Below are positions 36,863 through 47,419 of a stretch of DNA of 64,000 nucleotides, one piece after another. The stretch comes from Serinus canaria (lineage: Eukaryota; Chordata; Aves; Passeriformes; Fringillidae). Under the pieces are notes generated by a model that did not search any database, was not told where the DNA came from, and saw only the letters and a program-made list of their open reading frames with translations. Location of the stretch: assembly GCF_022539315.1 (NCBI RefSeq), contig NC_066315.1, positions 122,787,874 to 122,851,873 on the forward strand, written 5' to 3'. The translations under genes and the position numbers were made by a program. Position 1 is the first letter of the stretch; every line of letters begins with the position of its first letter.

Positions 36863-39412
36863 CTTGATTTGCTACAACTTTTATGCATCTCACTTTTTTT
36901 TCATGTCAACTTCTTTCTTTCATAGTAAGTTGTTGATTCCAAGGGTGGGCGCATCCAACCCCTTCCCACATGTCAGGCCTTCAGTCAGAAAATAAATGTG
37001 GGTTCTTCTAGTGGGCTGATGTGAGCAGCAACCCGGCCGTAATTGGGTCCCTCAGGAAGGTTTAACATGAAGAGGAGATGAGGTTTGGGGCTTTGACCAA
37101 GGCAAGAAGCCAAGGGAGGAAATGAAGGGGGATCCAGGAGGTGCTCTCCTTCACTCTCACCTCCCATGTCAAGAAAGGCACAATAATGCATTTTTTAAGA
37201 GATACTTTTTCTGTTCCTGCCATTCAAAATTATTTTGTTCCCTGCATTTGTATAGTTTCTTTGGTTTCTTTGGCTTTAGTGAAATTCCTTCCCCTGCTAG
37301 GATTCATAATATTTTTTATAATTGGCCATGCAAGAGGTCTGGAACACCGTCAGCTTCTTTGGGAAATAATGACTGTTTGTGTGGTCTAATAAATGGTCCC
37401 AGAGGGTTCAACATGAAATACCCAGGGTCTACAGGAAAGAAAACTATGTGGAAACACATGCAGCCTCACTGATTCTTCAATCTGCAAGGAACAAAACAAA
37501 GTTGTACCCTGGGGTAAGAACCAGTAGCGACTCCCTTAATTGCTACCATGTCAGCGTGTGAAACTACTACCTCCACACAAGCTAATGCAAACCTGATGCA
37601 GTCAGATTTCTGATTGAGACCAGCTAAATATCACTTCAAACGAGCAGATAATCCCTGCCACAGATCTGCAGGGCAGCCAGGGCTTTTTGTTATCTGAGCC
37701 TGGTGAGGCGGCCAGTGAGGAGGACACAGACAGCCCAGAGAGGTCACCTTTAATGTGCAGTGGGTATAAAAAGTGGCTGCTGCCTCTGAATCCATGCCCC
37801 TCCTTCACCCACCTCACTTATCCTTCCCATGAAGAGGAAATTCAGCCAGAGGGTGATGAGAGCAGAAGGTGAAGCTCCTTTGATTAGACCACAAATGACA
37901 GCCTGCATTTTAGTCCCATTTCCTTCCTTCCCCTAAGGTGAGCTTGAATGAGGGCACTTAGTTTCCCAAGTCCAGTGATCTCCACTGTGACCCCATGAGG
38001 TAGAAATGCAAATGCTGGGGAGGAGGCCACATGCTGATCTGCTGCCCCAGATTTGGGATCAGAAAGTCATTACTCAAAATCGTGCTTTGTCCCAGCTGCA
38101 GCAACCCCAGTCAGCCTGCCTAGAGGCAGGATGCCATGGCTGACTTGATGCCTGTGTCCCCTTCATCACAACATTCCATGGTGGCCCTCCTGCAGATCTC
38201 TGCCCCAGACCAGGCCATGTGATGGCCTCACACTCCTTGGCTTGGATTATGAGAGCAGCTCATGAGCTGCTCCAAGAGCTAAGTCCTGCTCCCAGTGCTC
38301 TGCCTGCAGGCTCAGAGCTTTGCTTGCAGCATGTCCCCAGGACATGCTTATGCTGTCGGGCCCTGCAGCTCCTGGCCGGGCACACAGGAAAGCTGCAGTA
38401 AGGCCAGGAATAAAACCACTGCCAGAAAGACATCCTCTCAGTCCTGCACCTGCTCTAATCACTGCATTGCACTTCTGTTGCTTCACCCATTACACAAGAT
38501 TTCTTTTTTTTGGTGTTTTCAGTGGGACACTCTCCAGTTTCCAGTGGATTTTGGACATGGTAAACAAACAACGCTGCTGTTTGTTTCTTTTAAGTGTATG
38601 TGTACACTTTCATATACAAATTCCTGTAGTCTTTTCTTTGAAATGAATCAAAATTCAGATGTGTGGAAAGTTTTCTTCTAATGCTTTCAATACTTTTATA
38701 AATCTTTCCTCTTTTAATTAAAGCTACAGGAAAGTGAACATGGCAGTGATGCAGTATCTGCCATGTCATGCACTGCAGTCACTGAAGGACATCTCCCATG
38801 GAGGCTTGGTGGTGCACCAGGCACCTTTTGGCACATGGCAGAGGTGTCCTCATTCATCACCAGTGGAGATGCTATGGAGACACTGGGTAGGTTCACCTAC
38901 CAGAAGAGGCAGTGCCAAAGCGTTGCCCAGCCATGCATTCTGCATACACCGTTATGTTTTAAAGAGAACTGTTACTGCTTTTTCTGAAAATACTGAGACA
39001 TTTCACTACTAGCTTTCATACAAGGAAACTGTTTTTGAAAGAAGTATCAGGCAGATAGGAGGAAACGGGCAAGAAAGAGGAGAGAGAATCTGTCTAAGGC
39101 AGATAAGAAGAGCTTTAAGTAGGTTTGGGCAACAGTACCCAGCTTCTTTCTCAGGTCCCTCAGGGTCCTGACTCTGCATCCAAAACATGACCCCTTGTTT
39201 GGGTGGCATGTGCAGACAGGAGAAGAGGGACATTTACCTTCTGTGACCAGACAACACCCTGAACAACTTATAGGCAAATAGGTGTTGAGGACCACAGGCT
39301 ATTGTGCTGTTGCCAGCAGCAGAAGAGCTGGCTCAGACCTAAAGCTACTCTGTAAATAGCCTTTGGAAATCAAGGGGGGTTAAACAGCTCATGGAGTGTG
39401 CAATTGCAGATG
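36863..39412. other. Intergenic, nothing recognised
   Basis: Unique sequence; the open frames are short and unsupported. I see no known repeat. Confidence 0.65.
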
Positions 39413-39640
39413 TCATAGAATCACAGAACCATGGAATCACAGAATTATTTGGGTTGGAAGAGACCTTAAAGACAATTTAGTTTCATCCTTGCTGCCATGG
39501 ACAGGGACCTTTTCACTAGACCAGGATTCTCAAATCTCCATCCAATATGGCCTTGAACACTTCCAGGGATTGGCCATCCACACCTTCTCTGAACAATGTT
39601 CTGGTGCCTCACCATCCTTAATAAACTGTTTCATTGGTAA
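39413..39640 (-). mobile_element. CR1 LINE 3' fragment, minus strand
   Basis: Starts with the CR1 terminal octamer-like repeat in reverse complement (TCATAGAATCACAGAACC), then TTGGGTTGGAAGAGACCTTA, CCTTGAACACTTCCAGGGAT and TCTGGTGCCTCACCATCC. It is a short, 5'-truncated copy of about 230 bp with no coding capacity. Confidence 0.9.
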
Positions 39641-40388
39641 CCTCCTCCCCACCACACATTTTCCTCCATCAGCAGCCCACCAGCTCTGACAGGCACACCG
39701 TCCCATTTCTGCCCATCCAGGAAACAGCATCCTGCCCTGAAACCTTATAATGCACACTCACTAATCTCACTCACCCAGCGAGCTGGTGCCAATAACAGAG
39801 GTGACATCAAAGAGCAGAATGCCCTGATTTGCACTGCCTGGCCATAAATTAACTGAACTCTACCCCCAGCAGCCCATCCCTATGACCTCTGAGATGCTAT
39901 ATTTACCAGGGCACTCTGTGTGCTAAGTCAATGTGGAAATCGGGTTAGTCATACTTTCCTGGAAGTGTGATCTTGCCCTGCTTGGCTGCAACCTGTGAGC
40001 TTCCCCAGCACCACAAGCACTTTCAAAACTGAATGCTTTTCCAGTGGAAAGCCTTCCTGCTCTATTGTGAAGCAGGACTGAAATGATTTGCATTGGGAGC
40101 CAGCAGGAGTTCAAGTTGGAAAAAAAAAAAAGAAAGGGGTGTGCTGAGGTGGCCGTATCAATGTGTTTCACACGGAGGTTTGCTTTCAGCTCAGAAAGGG
40201 ATCAGTGGTTATGTGAGATAGGAGAGTCCTGCAGAGAAGTCACAGTTGTGGATTGTTCCCTAGCTGAACTGCTGCATCTCTCATGAAAACTGGAGCAGCC
40301 CCTAGACAAAATGCAATTGTCGATCCTTAACATGTCGTGAGAATGAAAAGAGAAATTATATTGCAAGCAGGTAGTAAACAAGGGGGAA

Positions 40389-40409
40389 ATTTACCTGTTC
40401 CAGGTAAAT
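40389..40409. repeat. Perfect 9-bp inverted repeat
   Basis: ATTTACCTG (40389-40397), a 3-nt loop, then CAGGTAAAT (40401-40409). It contains two opposed CAGGT(A) motifs of the ZEB/SNAI type. Just downstream, GCAGACACAATA is partly duplicated (about 40419-40445). Confidence 0.75.
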
Positions 40410-41823
40410 GAAGAGCCAGCAGACACAATAATGCAGACACAATAAATTCAACTTATCTGAAGGACATCATGCTATTTCTTGATATTCCAGTTGGGTGTGT
40501 CTTCTCTGAAGTTAAAAGGGTTGTTGGAGAACTCCTGACACTAAACTGAATTCACAGAAATGTTGGCAACTTCATAATCTAGGAAAAGTTCACAACAATT
40601 TATTTAACAACTATTTTATTTTTATTATGTTTTAGAGTCAATTAATTAAAACATCAAAATAAACTGAAGCACTTCCCTATCCAAAATCCCATTTGGGAAA
40701 GAGTTCTGCTTTGAGAAACAGTGGTTACACAAAGGCTCCACAGAAAGCTTCTGATAGCCAGAGTTTCTGGATTTACACTGATTCAGTCCTGATAGCACTG
40801 GAATTTCAAAGGTGAGATATTTGTGCTGTAAGCCTTGATCATCCTCTGCAGAACTGCAAATGGACCCTGTGTTGCCTCCTGCCCTGCCATGCTGCATCAG
40901 CACCTTCTCACCCAAAGGCCAAGACCTGTCAAGATGGCTAAGGCTCAAATGCATCTGATAGCTCTGATTTCCCACCTCGTTTAATGGTTACCTCTCATAA
41001 AAGCCATTAAAAAGGCTCACAAAGCCATGAAGAATTTTCAGACTATAAAACATGCACAGTGTAAAAGCCTCTGTTTTTCATAGTCTTTGTTGTTTTGTAC
41101 ATTTTGTACGACAAAATGTCTTCTTCAATAATCTGCTGCAAACTAGCAGATCCTTCTAAAGAAATAATTTCTCTCTTTTTCAGGACAACAAACTGCTTAG
41201 CAGCATGAGGAGCAAGGAGCTGGAAGTAATCCCTCTGCCCTGCAGCACCTTCACAGGGGAACACTGATCACCAGCACAGGGTTACCCCTGGGTGACGGTA
41301 GCAGGGACCAGAATTAATGAGTTGTTCAGAAGTGAGCAGAGACAAACCCCAAATCAGTCAACAAACTGGAGAAGCACCTCCTCTCCTTCCAGGAGAGGTT
41401 TTTGAGTAACTGGACAAGATTTCCTAGTCCTATAGGGTCACCTTGAAGGAGCAGTCTTCAGTCCTGGGAGCCCAAGGCTGAGCTGGGAGACTGCAACAAG
41501 AAAGTGTCTATGTGCAAGTAGAAGGATCTTCACACAGTTAGTGCTAGCTGGATGAGGTCTGGCTGTGGGCCAAAGAGTGGAACACCTGTTTCCCAGGACT
41601 CTCCCACGTGTTGTGTCAGCTTCACCAGAAAGTTGGATTGATCTCCGCCAGCAAGGTTAGGCCTGGAAAAATGACAAGATCAAGCAGTGATTTGGTCAGT
41701 GAGAGCACAGCTGCACCCATGGCAGCTACTGCAGATTAAAGATAGAGTAGTGGGGGATGCTGCCCCACAAATCTTTCCAAGTCTCATAAGTGTAATAGAG
41801 TATGAATATCAAAATGACATGGG

Positions 41824-42213
41824 ACTGAGAAAAAGATGCACTGAAGAGATGTCTTCCTTGTGGGGTCTGCTATCTTCCAACAGCTTCTGGAACAATCCTT
41901 ACACTCTTTACAAAAGTGAACAAACTGTAAACAACAATGACATTGAGTGTGTGTATAGTATATTTACTTTAAAAATACTGTAGCAGCCAGCACTGTAAGG
42001 AACTCTGGACAGGTAGGAAGAAACCCTGTGGGGATGAGGCTTGCAAGCAGTCAGGGCTCAAAGATCCCCTCACACTGAGTAACACAGACATCTCTTACAG
42101 AAGGAGACATAAAGATCTGTCCATCTTCATGTGTCTTTCCCTGACCTTGGCTGGCCTGTGAGCAAGGAGACTGAGAAAAAGATGCAGTGAAGAGGACGTT
42201 TTCCTTGTGGAGT
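41824..42213 (+). repeat. Diverged direct repeat pair, about 43 bp, 346 bp apart
   Basis: ACTGAGAAAAAGATGCA then TGAAGAG then TTCCTTGTGG occurs at 41824-41866 and again, with small differences, at 42170-42213. It may be remnants of an old local duplication or of an unrecognised interspersed repeat. Confidence 0.6.
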
Positions 42214-42509
42214 CAGCCAGGCTCTGTCTTGAGATTTAATTTCCTGTGAACCAAAGCAATGTCAGAGCCTGCCAGGTGGCAGGTTGTCTGTGAACTGGGA
42301 GCAGCAAACCCCTGTTGTGAAGCTCTGGGCTTACTCTACCTGAGCTATATCTACACTCTTAAATAAACAGACCAGGGCTCATGAGGCCAAGTGCCACAAC
42401 ACAGCTTATATACACACAGCTGAACTTTCTTTCCCTTCAAAAGAGAGTGGTCTTATCTCTTCTGCATTTTGGAGACTGGACTAAAACCATGCTGGAGAGC
42501 AACCAGCAT

Positions 42510-42595
42510 GGTTAATAGTAGAAGAAGACTGGCCAGGCCCAGTCTTCTTCTACTATTAACCTGGTTAATAGTAGAAGAAGACTGGCCAGGCCCAG
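42510..42595. repeat. Inverted-plus-direct repeat triplet
   Basis: A 23-bp segment at 42510-42532 is present as a perfect reverse complement at 42539-42561 (6-nt spacer). It appears again in direct orientation within a 33-bp exact repeat (42510-42542 and 42563-42595). The geometry is forward, inverse, forward. No element family is recognised. Confidence 0.95.
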
Positions 42596-43599
42596 CCAGC
42601 CAGCCTGGAATCCTGGTGCCAAAGGACACCTGCAGTGAACCAGGCTCCCAAGGCTGGTCTGGCTGCAGCTGATCCAGCTAAAGCAGTTGCCATTCAAAGT
42701 GCTCATCATCCCTCCATCCCACACACCTCAGCAATTCTGCCACCATAGCTGAGGGAATTACTTATTCAGGCCAGGTCAGCCAATCTGGGTGAGTTTAAAT
42801 GGTTTTGAGGACCTGAGTCCAGCAGAGAGATGGAAATTAAGGAGTGGTTTTGCTATCAGTGATCATGTCTGTAAATGTGAAATGACCTGAAGCCAGGGAC
42901 ATTTCCCTCCCTGTTGATGTACAGGCAGAGGATGTGTAGTGGCCTTTGTGTATCCTTCATGCTGAGCACAAGCCATTCACTGCTTGTTTCAGTCTGCAGC
43001 TCACCGTGACAAAATGTGACAGTGCCAGGGTTCTGCCTTTACTGGGAGAATTTTACTAGTGGAGAGGGTAGATCTCTGGTCTGGTCTATAAAGGCCTGGT
43101 AAAAGCAGGAGAAAAATATCTCTGGTTTTTGTATAGCAGGGACCTCATTACAACTCACAGCACACCTGTACATCTTTCCCAGTTCTGGACAACTTCACGG
43201 GCTTGGCCGAAGCCTCTCCCTGCTTGCTGCCAGTTGCTCTGGTTTTCAGCCAAGCTGCACAGATCAGCCTCACAGTAAGTCTCTGAGACTTCAAGTGCAG
43301 TAAAATGTGGGTCAGACCCTGCCCTGTAGCTAGAGGCAAACTGCCCTCTGGATCTGTGGAGTCTGTGGAGCCCCAGCTCCCATGTCAGGCATTGTCTCAC
43401 CCTTTGGCTTGAGTTCTATTTGTGAGAATTAGCCTGGAGGCTGAGAAATTAGAAATGGACCGGCCAGTGTTTCCAAGCAGAGAAGGGCAGAGAAAGCAGG
43501 AGAGGCTGAAAAATAAAATAAAAATCCTGTTTTGAAAAGTTGGTTTCATAATAAAAAAAAAAATAAATAATTTATTTTTGTTTTTAAATGTGGTCTGTG
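42596..43599. other. Intergenic, nothing recognised
   Basis: Unique sequence leading into the orphan CpG island. An A/T-rich run occurs at about 43550-43590. Confidence 0.65.
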
Positions 43600-44700
43600 G
43601 AGAGGAGCCGTTATGGTCATTTTTTGAGCTCTGCTCATCCAGCCCTCGGGGAGCCGTGCAAACACAGGCGATTAAAGGGAGAGCAAGGAGGCTTTTCCTT
43701 CCCCCGCAGAGGGTTCCTCCTGCGGGCGGTGGAGGGGCGGCTGGCTGGGGAGCAGGGGCGGGGGACAGGCGGTGGCGGTCGCTGCCGAGGTGAGATGGCC
43801 CCACAGAAGAGCAGGCATTGTGCGCGGCAGGGCGAGCCGGCGCTTTGGTGCCAGCCAAGAAAACAAATGCCTTCCCGCTGTCTCCTGGAAATGCTTCCAC
43901 CGCTCCTGCTGAGCGCGTTCATTTCAAAGCCCGCTGACTTTTTGCCCTTTCTAATAGAGCTTAAAATGTTTCGGTTTTCCAGGCTCCCCCCGCCCCTCGG
44001 CCCTCGGCTCGGAGGCTCTAATGCCGCAGGTTCGTGGGATGCCAGGGGAGTGTATGGCCGATCAAAAGGATTAGGGGCGGCTGGTATCTGAGGGGGACGC
44101 TGGTCTTAAGATTCTTCCCCACAGTGGCAGTGAAACGCTATAAACCTGTAAATCTTCAAAAGTATCGCTTAAAGCCAGCAAAATCCCCTCTGGAGCCTGG
44201 TCGCTCCAGCTGCGGGGCCGCCATCCCGCCTTTCCCATCCCGGCCTCTCCCCTTTTTCCAGGAGTTCCTTGGCTCCCCTCTGCCGCCGGTAGCGGCGGGG
44301 CGGGAGCGGCTCCCCCGCCGGCGCTGCCCCGGGCCGGCCGCAGCTGCCCGCCCTCCCCGGCCGCCCTCCCGCCGCCGGCCGTGTGTGTGTTTAGGAGGTG
44401 CCGTTTCCCACAGCTCTGATCTAATGCAGCTGTAATTCAATCTCCGTGTGACCGGCACTCCGCCGGCGCTCTCCCACCCGCCGGCAGGCTCCTCTCTCCC
44501 AGGCTGTGTGTGTGTGTTACACATTTACACTGTCAATCTGACGGGCTCCCCTCAAACAACCCCTCTGTATAGATTTACAATGTCAATCAGGCGGGCTGCG
44601 GGGGCTGTCGGCGGCAACCGCTCCCCCCCGCCGCCTCCGCTGCCCCCGCAGCACGGTCACCCTATACCTGCCACTCAGCCCCGGCAAAAGGACTTTTGTT
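43600..44700. promoter_or_regulatory. Orphan CpG island
   Basis: CpG-dense patches (43640-43800, 43970-44040, 44200-44480 and 44590-44660) alternate with moderate sequence, about 21 kb upstream of HEY1 and with no recognisable coding exon. It contains a TATAAA (44139-44144) and a GATCAAAAGGATTAG-like TCF/OTX-type stretch (about 44058-44074). Such islands usually mark promoters of unannotated or noncoding transcripts or developmental enhancers. The frames across it have no domain I know. Confidence 0.55.
44523..44597 (+). promoter_or_regulatory. Duplicated 25-bp element with HOX/MEIS-like motifs, 50-bp spacing
   Basis: 44523-44547 and 44573-44597 match at 22 of 25 positions. Both share ATTTACA, TGTCAATC and CGGGCT. 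TGTCA is the MEIS/TGIF core, and TTTAC resembles posterior HOX sites. The 50-bp offset is close to five helical turns, so both copies would face the same side of the DNA. Confidence 0.4.
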
Positions 44701-45119
44701 TAATGGCATTTGTGTGCGGCCACAAAGAGCAAAGGCAGCTGAGGCAGATAAGGCTGAGAACCTGAAACAGATGTAAAAGAGATCAGATCGAGTTTTCTGT
44801 GGATCCTCAGCTCCTGTAGAGATTTATGACCCCTTTTAACCCCATTTTAAATAGGTTAAACCGGGCTTGTTTTATACGGACGAAATGAGAGCGGCGCTTG
44901 TATAGAAATTTACCCAGAGGAATGGATCGGCCCCCCAGTTTTGCTCCGTTCCTTATCCCTAGGCCACTGTATTGCTCATCGTTTGAAAACTTTTCTGTGA
45001 TCTCATTATAACTCATATCCTCAGAAAGATCACAAAGCTGCCAGTTGACCTTTAGCCCCTGAAGAGTCCTAATTTTGGGTTGGCAACTTACAGCTCAACA
45101 AGCGAGGCAAGGCAGGCGG

Positions 45120-45208
45120 ACAATAGCGGCGGTGAGGACGGGGAGCACGGCACAACAATAAGCTGTCCTTGGAAGTGCTGGGCTGCGATTGTCATCCCAG
45201 ACACAATC
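45120..45208. promoter_or_regulatory. Cluster of ACAAT (SOX-type) cores
   Basis: Four ACAAT cores fall in 89 bp: ACAATA at 45120 and 45155, ATTGTC (inverse) at 45188-45193, and ACAATC at 45203-45208. The spacer is CpG-containing, unlike the AT-rich neighbourhood. SOX proteins bind (A/T)ACAA(A/T). Function is inferred from clustering. Confidence 0.3.
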
Positions 45209-45442
45209 ATGGGAGACTCGGTTGGGATCGCTTTCTTTTGGCAGACAGCTTTGAACTCTGCTCTTCCCTTCCTGTTTCTCTGTTAATTATAAGTTTCTGC
45301 TTCTTCCCAATGACAGATGAATCCACCAGAAGTGAGAAAAACCAAAGGGACAAATTCTGCTCAGCTGGGGCTGCTGAGCCTCCACCAGCTCACACCTGCT
45401 TACTCCAGATTTACACCACAGGGCTGACTCAAGAGAATACAG

Positions 45443-45495
45443 CTTAGTAGGTCAGCCTACTAAGACTGGTTCGTCTTAGTAGGCATGAACCAGTC
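45443..45495. repeat. Interleaved short inverted repeats
   Basis: CTTAGTAGG (45443-45451) is inverted as CCTACTAAG (45456-45464) and repeated directly at 45475-45483. GACTGGTTC (45464-45472) is inverted as GAACCAGTC (45487-45495). Two interlocked stem-loops can thus form in 53 bp. Confidence 0.9.
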
Positions 45496-46366
45496 TTCCT
45501 TGGAGAAGGTCTGCCAAAGCACCGTGATGAAAAGCACCACAGATAAAAGTGAAGCTTTAAAGCTCACTTGCTGCTGCAGAACTGCCCTCTTGCTCTTCTC
45601 ACAGGCACCAACAGCACCGGTTTCTAGAACATCCTGGGAGTCATTTCTGGAGGGCTCCTGCAGAAGTGGAAGTGGTGGCAGCTCTACAGCCCCTTCACAG
45701 CTCCAATGCCACTGCCTTTACCTGTGACGTGACTTCATGATGTTTTTTTTAAACAAGAGGGTCACTGATACCAGGAGGGTGTTTTTGCAAAAGTTTTATT
45801 TTGCAACAAAGACTTTCCCAATGTTCTCCTAAAATGGAGACTCACAACAAAGCAGCCCTAGAAACACTACCAGAAGAAGAACCATGTCAATTATTTCAAT
45901 TTCACGGGTATTTCTGACTCATCACAATTTTCTATCACGCTGAGCTTTTGAAGCCAGCTGTAAGAGGTGGAACATATTTAATTTTTGTCATGCAGGAGTT
46001 CTGAAATCCTGCAGTTTCTGTGGTTGGGGATGGATGTGAAAGGGGGAAGTTCCCTAACAGAGACACAAAGAGTGTTCCAACTTGTGGCTGTGCCTCCACT
46101 CTCCCACGCATGCACCTGTGTCCCCAAACCTCTAACAACAGCATAAGAACTAAAAACAGCTTTACTGTGCTCAAAAGGAAAATAAGAATTGTGACCATCC
46201 AGCCTGGGAGGGAATGAGAGAAAACTTCTATCTAGAGCTCTCAAATCAGTATTCATCAGGCACAAGCTTACAGAAAAGGGCTCCCGACAAGAAGAAAAAA
46301 AACACAGATAAAAACCAGACATGTCATAAAATAGAAAGAAGGCCTCTAAATTTTCCAACTTTTGGG

Positions 46367-46408
46367 GCAGGTATTTTCTGCTGAACTGCAGGTATTTTCT
46401 GTTGAATT
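46367..46408 (+). repeat. 21-bp tandem duplication
   Basis: Two head-to-tail copies, 46367-46387 and 46388-46408, differing at two positions, both C to T. Confidence 0.9.
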
Positions 46409-46965
46409 CCTACCCAGCCCCCAAATTACACCCGTGCAAATGACCACAGATGTCAGGTTTCTTCCCCCACAATTTACACATACATGAGAAAATTCAACTA
46501 GTGCCAAGGGAGCAGAAAAGCAAGTGTTTGCCACAGCTGCTGGTGCTGAGGGTTCATGTCCATCAGCAAACACCCAGGGCTGGGGAGATGATGCTGCACA
46601 CGTGGGGCAGCTGCCCCCGGAGATGCAGTGTACTTGCCTCAAAGCTCAGTGTCTGGCAGATGTTGCAGGGCTGAGGCTCAGACCAAATCCTGGCCTCTCC
46701 TATCCCTGTGTTGCTGGAGGAGTTGAAGTTCCTCTGCCTTCAGGCAGACAAACCTCAGGGCCAAGGGCAAGAGGGTACAAGGCTTCTTGCTTCTTCAGCA
46801 GGAGGCCGGGTAGAGTTTAGCCTAACTTCCTACCCTTGCCATCTCTGCCTCAGCCTGCAAATTAACTCCATCACCCTAAATCCACAAACTGAGCAGAGAG
46901 AGTTGGTTTTATTTAAAAGTAACATAAAAAGCCTATAAAAAGGTTAAAAGCCCCATATAATTATC

Positions 46966-46987
46966 TTATTTTATTTTATTTTATTTT
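46966..46987 (+). repeat. (TTATT)n short pentanucleotide repeat
   Basis: About 4.4 copies of TTATT, perfect. Confidence 0.9.
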
Positions 46988-47398
46988 CAGTCCCATGGTA
47001 TTAATTAAAAAAACTGCCCAGCCTGAGAATTCGATTCCTTCTACCTGATTTGGGGACGCAAAGGAATCTCTCTTGAGAAAGGTCTCCAGAGTCCTTAATC
47101 ACCATTTAGGGGCCCTACTCTTTGAAGGGCCATAGAGGAACAAAGTGGTTTGGGGATTAGTGAATGGCTTTTATTCTTCCCTAATGATGAGCAAAGTGCA
47201 ACGAACGCCTAGGGCAGATGATAAATTGAGGCAGAAAATGTTGCACGAGTGCCTTTTGCTAAGCTGGAGGATCAGTGTCAACAATATAAAAAAATGCCTC
47301 TGTTTGCTCATAAGAAATAATGTTTGAATCGTTAAACAGTCGAGACGGTATTGGCCATATTTAACCGCCTGGTACCTGCAGCCCCTTTGCAAACAACG

Positions 47399-47419
47399 CC
47401 TTTGAAGTGACTTCAAAGG
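47399..47419. promoter_or_regulatory. 21-bp palindrome of opposed CTTTGAA motifs
   Basis: CCTTTGAAGT, G, ACTTCAAAGG: two perfect inverted 10-mers around one base. Each arm holds CTTTGA, the TCF/LEF core. It lies in a low-repeat segment (about 47140-47460) that has the look of conserved noncoding DNA. Confidence 0.35.

Larger units (their letters stand above)
39641..42509. other. Intergenic, only minor repeats
   Basis: Unique sequence containing the 9-bp palindrome at 40389 and the diverged direct repeat at 41824/42170. No gene is recognised. Confidence 0.65.
45496..47398. other. Intergenic, only minor repeats
   Basis: Unique sequence apart from the 21-bp tandem duplication at 46367 and the TTATT run at 46966. 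I see no exon. Confidence 0.65.
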
